Of a stretch of 25,480 nucleotides of DNA, positions 6,363-14,134 are shown piece after piece. The notes under the pieces were generated by a model. The model worked only from the letters and a program-made list of their open reading frames with translations, was not told the origin of the DNA and did not search any database. The stretch is taken from NCBI GenBank assembly GCA_030040525.1, contig JASHTN010000417.1, positions 1-25,480 on the forward strand. The letters are read 5' to 3'. Position numbers and translations under genes: made by a program. Positions within the stretch are counted from its first letter, which is position 1. Every line of letters begins with the position of its first letter. Origin of the DNA: Gammaproteobacteria bacterium. Lineage in GTDB: Bacteria > Pseudomonadota > Gammaproteobacteria > Steroidobacterales > Steroidobacteraceae.

Positions 6363-7409
6363 TCACGGCGTTGTTTTCTTATAGCGCTCGAAGAAGGCCA
6401 GAGTGCGAGCGATCATGTCGTGCTCGTTCAGTGTCATGGCGTGTGTGTCGCCTTCGTACACGTGCAGCTCATAAGGTGTATGCGCCGCGGTGAGACCCCG
6501 CGCCACGTCCAGTGCGTCCTGTGGATCAACGCGCCAGTCGTCGGTGCCGTGGAAGATGATGGTCGGCACCTTGATCTCGTTCGCCCACAACGCTGCCGAG
6601 CGCCGGTCGAGCGCGGCCTTGGGGTCGATCCGGTATTCGGGCACAAGTTCCTTGTACACATCCTCCATGTCAGGCCTTTCGGAGAGTTCACGGTGCTCGT
6701 CGGCTGAGCCCGCGCGAATCGCCATGGCGCGCAGAGGAAAGCCACTGCGGGCGAGCATATAGCTCTCCATGCCGCCACGAGAACCGCCAAACATAAAGAT
6801 GTTGCGCATGTCGACATAGCCCAGCCGACGCGCGAGTGGAAGCAAAGACCAGACATCGTCGAGATCAGCGCCGCCGAACCCATCCTGGCCTTCGCTGCCC
6901 GGCGCGCCCCGGTATTGCGACGCCAATACGACGTAGCCGGCCTTCAGGAAATCGTGCCAGCCCCAGTACAACCAGGGCGACATGGTGCCGAAATCCCGGT
7001 TCCCCCCACGATTGGCGATTAGCAGCGGGAACGATTTGCCCGTCGTGTCGATGGGTTTCCAGATCAGGCCAGCAATGACGAGGCCGCCACTGGCATAGCT
7101 GATCTTCCGGCACTCGAAGCCGGCGTAGGCAATGTGTTCGGCAAACTCTGCTGGTGTCGCGAGGGCCGCCTGGAGGCGTGCTTCGCTGATCGCCGGCATG
7201 ACGATATGTTCCTCGGCGGCACGCTTGCGCTCCTGGTCGAGGTCACGCCGGATCGCCGCGACGTAATCGGCGTGGCGAACGGTGTCGCGGTGTGGACAGG
7301 GCTCGGAGGAAAGCAATGTGCCATCTTTTGCATTGGTGCTGGCTTGCAGCACGGCCGGGAAGAATGCAGCGTAGGAGAGCAGCATCATCGCGATTTCCCG
7401 GAACGGCAT
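6363..7409 (-). CDS. S9-type alpha/beta-hydrolase (prolyl oligopeptidase-like), probably exported
   Basis: The 348-residue protein has the C-terminal catalytic fold of the prolyl oligopeptidase (S9) family without a beta-propeller domain. It shows a GGNRDFG-containing oxyanion region (135-141), YVVLASQYRGAPGSEGQD (159-176), the nucleophile elbow GGSRGG with Ser210, acid Asp291 in HGTDDWRVDP, and His323 in GDTHAM. The N-terminus (1-24, MMLLSYAAFFPAVLQAS) looks like a signal peptide. A good GAGGAG site precedes ATG 7409. It is divergent from the beta-lactamase-fold gene, and a repeat copy lies in the shared upstream region. The substrate may be a peptide or an ester. Confidence 0.88.
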   Translation of the reverse strand: MPFREIAMMLLSYAAFFPAVLQASTNAKDGTLLSSEPCPHRDTVRHADYVAAIRRDLDQERKRAAEEHIVMPAISEARLQAALATPAEFAEHIAYAGFECRKISYASGGLVIAGLIWKPIDTTGKSFPLLIANRGGNRDFGTMSPWLYWGWHDFLKAGYVVLASQYRGAPGSEGQDGFGGADLDDVWSLLPLARRLGYVDMRNIFMFGGSRGGMESYMLARSGFPLRAMAIRAGSADEHRELSERPDMEDVYKELVPEYRIDPKAALDRRSAALWANEIKVPTIIFHGTDDWRVDPQDALDVARGLTAAHTPYELHVYEGDTHAMTLNEHDMIARTLAFFERYKKTTP

Positions 7410-7469
7410 GGCGGGCTCCTCGTGGCGGCGCGGCTACGCAGTTTGCACCAAAACCAGTAACGCCACTCA

Positions 7470-7546
7470 CGAATGACCGGTCTCGGGAGATCCGTGTAGG
7501 TAGTCGGAACGACGGCTCATGGCCGGCTACTGCCGGTGAGCGCCCG
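7470..7546 (+). repeat. Intergenic repeat, copy B
   Basis: This copy starts ACGAATGACCG and aligns well with copy C at 13831-13905. Shared blocks in the same order are CGAATGACCG, TCTCG, GT-rich spacer, GACGGCT and TGGCCG. It lies between the divergent S9-type hydrolase and beta-lactamase-fold genes, upstream of both. Confidence 0.6.
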
Positions 7547-7585
7547 CAATGCCTTTCTCGCCGTGTTGACCGGAAAAACGCTTCG

Positions 7586-8974
7586 ATGACACGCTGCGCC
7601 ATGCCCGTGAGCTTAGCAGTCAGGATCGGTGTCGCGCTGGCGACGCTCCTCCTCACGGCCGCGGGCGCGCCGCTCGAACCGAACGCGGAAATCCTTAAGA
7701 ACTGGCTCTCGACGTTCAATTCAGGTGACAGCAAGGGACTGGAAGAATTCCAGGAGCGGTACCTTGGCGATTCGGATATTCGTTTCGCGCGCGATAGCCG
7801 GGAGGAGTCAGGTGGCTTCGACCTGATTCGCATCGAGTCGGATGAGCCGCTCAAGCTGACGGCGCTCTTGCGTGAGCGCAACTTCCCCTCGATCTGGCGC
7901 CTCACGATTGCCCGTGAGGACGTGAATGCCCCGAAGCTGAGAACTTTGCGCTACCAGGCGCTGCCGATGACGCAGTCCGAGGCGCTCGCATCGCTCACGG
8001 GGTTTGCTGATCGGCTCGCCGCTGCGGATGAGTTCTCGGGCGTAATCGCTGTCTCGCAGCATGGCCGGCTGCTACTCAAGCGCGCCTGGGGGCTCGCCGA
8101 TCGGGAGCGCGGGACGCCAGTAAAGCTCGACACCCCCTTTCTCTTCGCCTCCCAGGGAAAGATGTTTACCGCCGTCGCGGTGTTTCAACTCGTCGAGAAG
8201 GGTCGGGTCTCGCTCGATGATCCGATCGGCAAGTACCTGACTGACTACCCCAACGCCGAGATGGCTCGCAAGGTGACAGTGCGGGAGTTGCTCGGCCACC
8301 AGGGTGGTACTGGCGACATGGGCATTCTGGAGCCCGGGGACGCGGACAATCGCGCGCGAGTCCATAGCATCAATGACATCATCAAACTCAACGGCTTGCG
8401 CGGCCCCGCCTTCGAGCCCGGCACCCGCGTCGACTACTCAAACTACGGGTATCTGCTTCTCGGGGCCCTCGTCGAGCGGGTCACCGGCGAGTCTTACTAC
8501 GACTACGTCGAGAGACACATCTTCAGGATCGCCGGCATGGCGCATACGAGCTATCCGCTGCGCCAGAACATGCGGCGTATCGCCATCGGCTATACGACCG
8601 ACGATGGCAAGCCCCTGCACCGGAGCACCGACTGGCTTCCCTGGCGCGGGACGCCGGCAGGGGGCGGAGTCTCGACTGCCGAGGATATGCTGCGGTTCAT
8701 CGCCGCCCTGAATGCCGGCAAGCTGATTTCACACGAGATGCTCGCAATCGCGACGGCGCGGCAGCCGCACAGGCACGGGTTTGCCTACGGGTTCATTTCA
8801 TCCGCGGTCGACGGTTTTCCATACTGGGGCCACGGCGGAGGGGCGCCCGGAAACAGTCTCGTGCTTGATTACTATCCGGTGACCGACACGACATTCATCT
8901 GCATGAGCAACCGCGATCCAATCGTTTGCGACCGCCTCGCGTTCAACTATCTCTTTCGTGCGCCACGAACCTGA
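7586..8974 (+). CDS. Serine beta-lactamase-fold hydrolase with an extra N-terminal domain, exported
   Basis: From ATG 7586 the protein has 462 residues. A signal peptide (about 1-28, ending LLTAAGAP) is followed by a domain of about 95 residues (33-127) with WLSTFNSGD and ESGGFDLIRIES. The penicillin-binding/class C-like domain follows: S189-x-x-K192 in FASQGKMFT, Y284-S-N286, and H416-G-G in WGHGGG as the third motif. Such proteins are esterases, D-aminopeptidases or peptidases more often than true beta-lactamases. The frame is open further upstream to 7292, but that part is antisense to the neighbouring gene. ATG 7601 is an alternative start. The N-terminal domain also occurs in the S41 peptidase at 21429-22769. 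Confidence 0.9.
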   Translation: MTRCAMPVSLAVRIGVALATLLLTAAGAPLEPNAEILKNWLSTFNSGDSKGLEEFQERYLGDSDIRFARDSREESGGFDLIRIESDEPLKLTALLRERNFPSIWRLTIAREDVNAPKLRTLRYQALPMTQSEALASLTGFADRLAAADEFSGVIAVSQHGRLLLKRAWGLADRERGTPVKLDTPFLFASQGKMFTAVAVFQLVEKGRVSLDDPIGKYLTDYPNAEMARKVTVRELLGHQGGTGDMGILEPGDADNRARVHSINDIIKLNGLRGPAFEPGTRVDYSNYGYLLLGALVERVTGESYYDYVERHIFRIAGMAHTSYPLRQNMRRIAIGYTTDDGKPLHRSTDWLPWRGTPAGGGVSTAEDMLRFIAALNAGKLISHEMLAIATARQPHRHGFAYGFISSAVDGFPYWGHGGGAPGNSLVLDYYPVTDTTFICMSNRDPIVCDRLAFNYLFRAPRT

Positions 8975-9062
8975 CCACCGCTGGAATTCCGCCCGCCACT
9001 TAGCGGCCGCTCAAGGGCGATCAAGCGGACATTGCCCGCACCGTCGGCCGATCTCGGCCAAA

Positions 9063-9081
9063 CTTAGCCACTTGAGCTAAG
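9063..9081 (+). promoter_or_regulatory. Inverted repeat upstream of the TIR gene
   Basis: CTTAGC (9063-9068) and GCTAAG (9076-9081) form a perfect 6-bp dyad with a 7-nt spacer, 58 nt before the GTG start of the TIR gene. It could be an operator; nothing else in the 165-bp gap argues for or against this. The gap also contains a NotI-type palindrome (AGCGGCCGCT, 9002-9011 region). Confidence 0.3.
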
Positions 9082-9139
9082 CTTCTGCCCACGGAGGCGG
9101 TGAGAAGACCTCCGGCGACCTGTTAGGGGCGATCCCACC

Positions 9140-11131
9140 GTGACTGAGCCATCGCACCCGGTATTTCTAAGCTACGCCTCGCAGGATGCCGAGGCAGCCC
9201 AGAAGATCTGCGAGGCACTGCGCGCGGCGGGCATCGAGGTCTTTCTCGATCAGAGTGAGCTGCGGGGCGGGGACGCGTGGGATCAGAAGATCCGTCACGA
9301 GATCCACGACTGCGCGCTTTTCATTCCGATTGTCTCCCAGCACACCCAGGAGCGGCTCGAGGGCTATTTTCGGCACGAGTGGAAGCTCGCCATCGAGCGT
9401 ACGCACCACATGGCCGAGCAGATGCCCTTCCTGGTACCGGTCGTCGTTGACGGTACGGGCGACAGGGAAGCCTTTGTCCCGGATGCGTTTCGGGCGGTGC
9501 AATGGACGCGCCTGCCCGGAGGCGAGACCCCTCCGGCCTTCGTCGAACGCATCAAGCGCCTGCTGTCCCCGGAGCTGTCGCCGATGAGCGCAGTGTCGGG
9601 TGCCGCACCGGGACTCAGGGAGCCGCTGCGCGTCACCTGGCGGTCAAAGCCGGCGCTGCTCGCGATCGTTGCCGTCTTCGCAGCGCTCGCGTACCTCTTT
9701 GCTGACAAGCTCTGGATCTCGAAGCACCTCACGCCGGCCCCCGCCGCATTCGCCCCGCCGCCGCACTCGATCGCGGTGCTGCCGTTCGTGAACCTGAGTG
9801 GAGACAAGGATCAGGAATACTTCTCCGACGGCCTCACGGAGGAGCTGCTCAACTCACTCACCGAGATCAACGAGTTGCAGGTCGCCGCGCGTACCTCAGC
9901 GTTCTCATTCAAGGGGACGAACACCGATATCGGCACGATCGCGCGGAAACTGAACGTGGGCGCGGTGCTGGAAGGGAGCGTGCGGCGCTCCTCGAACACT
10001 CTCCGCATCACCGCGCAGCTGATCAATGCGGTCACGGGCTTTCACCTGTGGTCGAAGACCTATGACCGGGACTTAGGGGATGTGCTCAAACTTCAGACCG
10101 AGATTGCCACCGCTGTGGCCAGTGCACTGAAAGTGACGCTCCTCGGAGATGTCGCGGCCAAAGTCGAGCTCGGCGGGACGCGCAACCCGGCCGCCTTCGA
10201 TGCGTATCTGCGCGGGGCCAAGGCGTTGAACTCGAGGCACGAAGCCAAAGACGTCCCTACCGCGATTGCCGCGTACACGGAAGCGATTCGCCTCGACCCG
10301 CACTATGCGCTCGCGTTCGCCGGCCGATCGCTTGCCCTTTCGGTTGTCGCCGCGGAGGCCGAGAGCGTAGCGGCGGCGCGTGAAGGCTTTGACAAGGCGC
10401 AGGCGGACGCGCGCCAGGCGCTCGCGCTCGCGCCGGATTTGGCCCAGGCCCATCTCGCCTTGGCGGAGGTTTCGGAATTTGGAAACCTCGACTTCACGCA
10501 GGCGAATGAGGCGTACGAGCGGGCCCTGGCGCTCGCACCGGGCAACGCCCAGGTTTTGCGACTAAGCGGTGGATTTGCAGCCGTCATGGCGCACTTCGAT
10601 GCGGGCATTGCCGCCGCGCGCCGCGCGGTCGTGCTCGACCCGCTCGCGCGCCAAAGCCATTCCGTGCTCGGCGGGGCTCTGTATGCGGCCCGCCGCTATG
10701 AGGAGGCGTTGGCGGCTTGGGCAGAAGTCATCAGTCTTGCCCCCGACTTCAAGGCGACCTACTCATCGCGCGGGTTCGCCTATTACGCGCTCGGGGAGCT
10801 TGAGCGCGCGCGCACCTCATGCGAGACGCAGCCGGACGACTGGGGGAGTCAATGGTGCCTCGCGATGGTCTACGACAAGCTCGGTCGGCACGCGGATGCG
10901 GAAGCCGAGCTTGCGAAAATGAAGGCAGCAGCGGGCGATGCCGGGGCGTACCAGTACGCCACGATCTATGTGCAGTGGGGAAACAAGGGCCAGGCACTCG
11001 AATGGCTCGAGACGGCGCTGCGGCTGCGTGACTCGGGCCTGGTGTTTGTGAAGACCGACCCGCTCCTGGACCCCTTGCGCAAGGAGACGCGCTTTCAGGC
11101 GATTGAGCGGGAGTTGAGGTTCCCCAGCTAA
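9140..11131 (+). CDS. TIR-domain membrane protein with TolB/FlgO-like and TPR domains
   Basis: The 663-residue protein has four parts. A TIR domain (about 6-145) starts VFLSYASQDAE and has the box-2-like VFLDQSELRGGDAW. A glutamate in FRHEWKLA (E80) sits where the catalytic glutamate of TIR NADases is found. One transmembrane helix spans about 171-188. A TolB-N/FlgO-like domain (209-325, SIAVLPFVNLSGDKDQEYFSDG) matches the region usually found in CadC/adenylate-cyclase-type TPR proteins. TPR repeats run from about 352 to 650 (AIAAYTEAIRLDPHYALAF and similar). The topology would put TIR in the cytoplasm and TPR outside. The start is GTG 9140 with a modest AGGGGC site. A signalling or NAD-cleaving role is inferred. 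Confidence 0.9.
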   Translation: MTEPSHPVFLSYASQDAEAAQKICEALRAAGIEVFLDQSELRGGDAWDQKIRHEIHDCALFIPIVSQHTQERLEGYFRHEWKLAIERTHHMAEQMPFLVPVVVDGTGDREAFVPDAFRAVQWTRLPGGETPPAFVERIKRLLSPELSPMSAVSGAAPGLREPLRVTWRSKPALLAIVAVFAALAYLFADKLWISKHLTPAPAAFAPPPHSIAVLPFVNLSGDKDQEYFSDGLTEELLNSLTEINELQVAARTSAFSFKGTNTDIGTIARKLNVGAVLEGSVRRSSNTLRITAQLINAVTGFHLWSKTYDRDLGDVLKLQTEIATAVASALKVTLLGDVAAKVELGGTRNPAAFDAYLRGAKALNSRHEAKDVPTAIAAYTEAIRLDPHYALAFAGRSLALSVVAAEAESVAAAREGFDKAQADARQALALAPDLAQAHLALAEVSEFGNLDFTQANEAYERALALAPGNAQVLRLSGGFAAVMAHFDAGIAAARRAVVLDPLARQSHSVLGGALYAARRYEEALAAWAEVISLAPDFKATYSSRGFAYYALGELERARTSCETQPDDWGSQWCLAMVYDKLGRHADAEAELAKMKAAAGDAGAYQYATIYVQWGNKGQALEWLETALRLRDSGLVFVKTDPLLDPLRKETRFQAIERELRFPS

Positions 11132-11270
11132 ATGGCGGCGCAATTCCTTCGGTCACTCGACGATACTTCCAACGTCCGCAATGTAGAAACTTGAGCGTTC
11201 TGCTCGAGTGGCCGGAGTTGGCCGACTGTCGACACTTTGACTCGCGCCAGATCTAATGGCGCCGCACCCC

Positions 11271-11975
11271 TCAGATGCTCATCTGCTCCCGGAAGAGCCG
11301 GGCTTGCCGTCGCGAGATCTCGACCTCAGGCCCGCCTCCCCGCAAAGTAACATCAAGCCGGCCGTTGATCCCCGGGTTAACTTTCTCGATGAAGTCGAGG
11401 TTGATGATCTGCGACCGGTTGGCGCGAAAGAACCGTTTGGGGTCCAAGCGTTGCTCGATGGTGCTGAGGGGGCGTCCGATCAGCGGATGCAGGTTGCCCC
11501 ACCAGAGGCGCACGTAATTGTTCTCCGCGCTCACTAGACAGACCTCCCGCAACGGGACGAACCAGCAGCGCGGACCGTCCTGCACGAACAGCTGTTCCAG
11601 TACATTTCGCTGGTTAGTCACCGGGGCGCTGGCGTCTCTGACCTTCAGCAATGCGGCCGCGAGACGCTCGGGTTCGATAGGCTTCAGCAGATAGTCCAGC
11701 GCATTGACCTCAAAGGCCTGCACCGCGTGTTGGTCGTACGCGGTCGTGAAGATCACGCGCGGGACACGCTCGAGGCGCGCGAGCAGGTCGAAGCCGCTGC
11801 CACCCGGCATCTTGATGTCGAGGAACAGCAGATCGGGGGAGAGCGCCTCTATCCTCGGGACAGCCTCGTCGATGTTTGCGGCCTCGCCCACGATCTCAAG
11901 CCACGCGAAGTCAGCGAGTAGCCGGCGCAATTCGCGTCGGGCGAGCGCCTCGTCGTCGATGACCATGGCCTTCAC
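11271..11975 (-). CDS. LytTR-family response regulator
   Basis: The 234-residue regulator has a receiver domain (1-120) with acidic DDE at 7-9, phosphoacceptor Asp53 in FLDIKMPG, a conserved threonine pair in FTTAYDQ, and Lys98 in LLKPIEP. A C-terminal LytTR DNA-binding domain (about 130-234) includes VCLVSAENNYVRLWW and FFRANRSQIINLDFI. This is the AlgR/LytR/BtsR type of architecture. Its start overlaps the stop of the kinase gene by 4 bp (ATGA at 11972-11975), so kinase and regulator form one operon and one two-component system. Target genes are not evident; the nearby UrcA and hydrolase genes are candidates. Confidence 0.93.
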   Translation of the reverse strand: MKAMVIDDEALARRELRRLLADFAWLEIVGEAANIDEAVPRIEALSPDLLFLDIKMPGGSGFDLLARLERVPRVIFTTAYDQHAVQAFEVNALDYLLKPIEPERLAAALLKVRDASAPVTNQRNVLEQLFVQDGPRCWFVPLREVCLVSAENNYVRLWWGNLHPLIGRPLSTIEQRLDPKRFFRANRSQIINLDFIEKVNPGINGRLDVTLRGGGPEVEISRRQARLFREQMSI

Positions 11976-13039
11976 GGCGGCAACTGGAGGCTCACACGCG
12001 CCAAGGCCCGCGCCGGGTGCGACAGGTCAAGCTCCAGCGTCGCCTCTGGGCCGAATAGCAGGTCTAGGCGCTTCCGGGCATTGGCGATCCCGATACCCTC
12101 CGGTGTGCGGCGCGCACGCGGCTCAGGGCGCGGATTCTCCACCTCGAGGACTAGCGCGGCGCCGGCCGTCCACGCACCGACGCGCAGAAGCCCGCCGTCG
12201 GGAAGTTCCGCGATGCCGTGCTTGATGGCATTCTCCACGAGAGTCTGCAGCATCATGACCGGGATACGTACCTCGCGTGCCTGCGAGGTAACGCTGATCT
12301 CGACTCGCAAGCGTTCGCCCAGACGCAGCGCCTCGAGGGCCAGGTAGTCCTCCACGGTGGCGAGCTCCTGCGCCAGAGTGACCAGCTCGCCCTGCCCGGA
12401 GCCGAGTGTATACCGCAATGTGCTGGCCAATTGAGTCACCGCACTCTGTGCGCGCCCTGGTTCATCCGCTATAAGCGCGCGCACGGCGTTCAGCGCGTTG
12501 AAGAGGAAGTGCGGATTCAGCTGCGACTTGAGGAGCCGCAGCTCAGAGGCCTGCAGCGCGCGTCCCAGTTCCGCTTCGCGCAGTGCCCGCGACTTGTGCT
12601 CACGAACCGCCAGCACGCCAAAGTAGCATCCGTTCCAGAGCAGGAATACAACCGCCAGGTCGAGCGCCTCGATCAGGAAGGGGGCGAGCGGCCCCCATCC
12701 GGGCGGTATCGGTTGGCTCTGCGCTGAGGCAACTCCCAGCAAGGTCGGCGGCACAGCGGCGAGTAAGCCGAGCAGCAGGCTCGCGGCAAGAATCCGTGGG
12801 ATGCGCTTGCTCAGGCGCATCCCACGCCATTTGCGCTGGCGCATGAACAGACGCAGCCCATGACTGAGTCCGATGCCGAGGGCCATTACCAGCCCCGCGC
12901 CGGTCGTGGCGCGCAGCCAGGACAGCTCGCCAAGGAGTGCCGGGGAAAAACAACTAGCCAAGCCGTAGAGTCCCCACCCGGCAACCTGGCATACCCAGTA
13001 GGCGGGCGGTGCGGGGGGCACGGAACTTTCAGTGTTCAT
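11972..13039 (-). CDS. LytS/YehU-type sensor histidine kinase
   Basis: The 355-residue kinase has a membrane N-terminal half with about four hydrophobic helices (about 15-38, 45-66, 82-105 and 118-146). The His_kinase domain follows, with the H-box LKSQLNPHFLFNALN (phospho-acceptor His177), then an HATPase_c domain with the N-box LVENAIKHG and the G-box EGIGIANARKRL. No periplasmic ligand-binding domain is visible, so the signal may be sensed in the membrane. It is translated just ahead of its LytTR regulator. The upstream UrcA gene on the same strand is 115 nt away and could share a transcript. Confidence 0.93.
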   Translation of the reverse strand: MNTESSVPPAPPAYWVCQVAGWGLYGLASCFSPALLGELSWLRATTGAGLVMALGIGLSHGLRLFMRQRKWRGMRLSKRIPRILAASLLLGLLAAVPPTLLGVASAQSQPIPPGWGPLAPFLIEALDLAVVFLLWNGCYFGVLAVREHKSRALREAELGRALQASELRLLKSQLNPHFLFNALNAVRALIADEPGRAQSAVTQLASTLRYTLGSGQGELVTLAQELATVEDYLALEALRLGERLRVEISVTSQAREVRIPVMMLQTLVENAIKHGIAELPDGGLLRVGAWTAGAALVLEVENPRPEPRARRTPEGIGIANARKRLDLLFGPEATLELDLSHPARALARVSLQLPP

Positions 13040-13154
13040 GAGCCGCTAGTAGGTCACTCGGAAACACGGACGCGCGGCGGTCGCTGCGATCGGTGCACAG
13101 AATCCGGACCCGCTTCGGAGAATCCTGACACGGACTGGCCGGCGTCCGTATCCT

Positions 13155-13520
13155 CTAGCGGCTCCGTGATACAAGACCACTCGACAGCGGTGGCTTGTTC
13201 TTCGCGTTGTATACGGCGGACAACTCGGGCTGGTCAATCTTGATCACTGCATCTGCGATTGCATCGCGCACGCAACGAGCTTTGTCTGCGTCCGTTGCGA
13301 ACGGTATATAGGAGCATACGATTTGAGCCGCCGCCAGGATGCGCTTGTAGAGCACATGCGCATCGGGTGGGTTAGATATATTGAGATCCGCAAATTTCAC
13401 GGTGCGGCTTGCGGGGCTGGGGTCCGCTGCGGAAACAATGCTTGGGCTCAAGGCAAGGAGGACGGAGAGCCCGAGGGTGACAAGCCTGGGAAGGCCGGTA
13501 GAGGAGTTTGAAGGGTTCAT
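13155..13520 (-). CDS. UrcA-family exported protein
   Basis: From ATG 13520 the 121-residue product has a signal peptide (about 1-33, LPRLVTLGLSVLLALSPSIVSAA). It then has the UrcA-family pattern RTVKFADLNISNPPDAHVLY with the KRI..AA..VC and ARCVRDAI cysteine segments, two cysteines likely forming a disulphide. An upstream ATG would add 19 residues, but the AAGGAG site just before 13520 decides the start. UrcA proteins are small periplasmic proteins of unknown function, common in Sphingomonads, Caulobacter and Xanthomonads. It lies upstream of the LytS-LytTR pair in the same direction. Confidence 0.85.
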   Translation of the reverse strand: MNPSNSSTGLPRLVTLGLSVLLALSPSIVSAADPSPASRTVKFADLNISNPPDAHVLYKRILAAAQIVCSYIPFATDADKARCVRDAIADAVIKIDQPELSAVYNAKNKPPLSSGLVSRSR

Positions 13521-13830
13521 GAAGATCTCCTTGGACTGTCGAATCGCGGCATCGATCCTGCTGTCCATCTGACTCATTGCCGGACTGCGGCGACACGCGT
13601 GCCAGGTGTCGGAGATCCTGCATGCATCTAAAACGTCTGGCTCCTGGTTTGGGGTGAACGGTCCGCAAGCGCAACCGAACGGTCGCAGTGAGAGACGAGA
13701 GTCGGGGCGTCCGCCGGCTCACGCTATCCGTTTTTGATGCGTTGGGACTATCACCGGGCCCTCGCTAGAGGCCGGCTCCGGTCGTCAGCAGCGGGAGGAG
13801 CAAAGCCGCTGGTGGTTTTCCCGCCGCTTC

Positions 13831-13905
13831 GCGAATGACCGCTCTCGAGAAAAGTGTACGAGTGGTTGGAATGACGGCTTCTGGCCGACTTCGGCCGGAC
13901 CGCCG
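13831..13905 (+). repeat. Intergenic repeat, copy C
   Basis: It begins GCGAATGACCG and matches copy B (7470-7546) through TCTCG, the GT-rich spacer, GACGGCT and TGGCCG. It is in the same orientation as copies A1, A2 and B, and again in a gene-free region upstream of a hydrolase gene. Confidence 0.6.
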
Positions 13906-13944
13906 CGTTGCTGACGTTCGGCGTGCGCGTGTGTCGGCTGATCG

Positions 13945-13969
13945 TTCAGTGCAAATCCAGTGCACTGAA
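13945..13969 (+). promoter_or_regulatory. 9-bp perfect inverted repeat upstream of the alpha/beta-hydrolase
   Basis: TTCAGTGCA (13945-13953) and TGCACTGAA (13961-13969) are exact reverse complements around a 7-nt spacer. The site is 165 nt before the hydrolase ATG. No T-run follows, so an operator is more likely than a terminator. The regulator is unknown. Confidence 0.35.
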
Positions 13970-14134
13970 TAACTCGACGGCACTCCATGGCACGCGACGG
14001 CACGTCACATGTTGGATCCCAGCACGCCGAAAAACAGCCACTTGCGCGGTGTGCAGCAACTTCCACGACCCCCGCCATGCCACAGCCTCGCTCTAGGGTA
14101 TTCTGAAGGGAGGCGCGCAATTGAGGACGCCACA

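Larger units (their letters stand above)
13521..14134. other. Divergent intergenic region between UrcA and alpha/beta-hydrolase genes
   Basis: I see no coding region in this 614-base stretch. It contains repeat copy C (13831-13905) and a 9-bp perfect inverted repeat (13945-13969). Promoters for the two divergent genes must lie here, but no hexamer pair stands out. Confidence 0.45.

Noticed and set aside
7292..7585. Upstream extension of the beta-lactamase-fold gene
   Set aside because: The extra 98 residues overlap the start of the divergent S9-type hydrolase and repeat copy B, and would bury the signal peptide inside the protein.
8805..8816. Short match to the tRNA/att sequence (GGTCGACGGTT)
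   Set aside because: It is only 11 nt long, lies within conserved coding sequence of the beta-lactamase-fold gene, and has no matching flank, so it is not a third att site.
7586..8974. Antibiotic-resistance beta-lactamase
   Set aside because: The S-x-x-K, Y-S-N and H-G-G motifs show the fold only; the overall layout with an added N-terminal domain fits the broad esterase/peptidase branch, so resistance should not be claimed.
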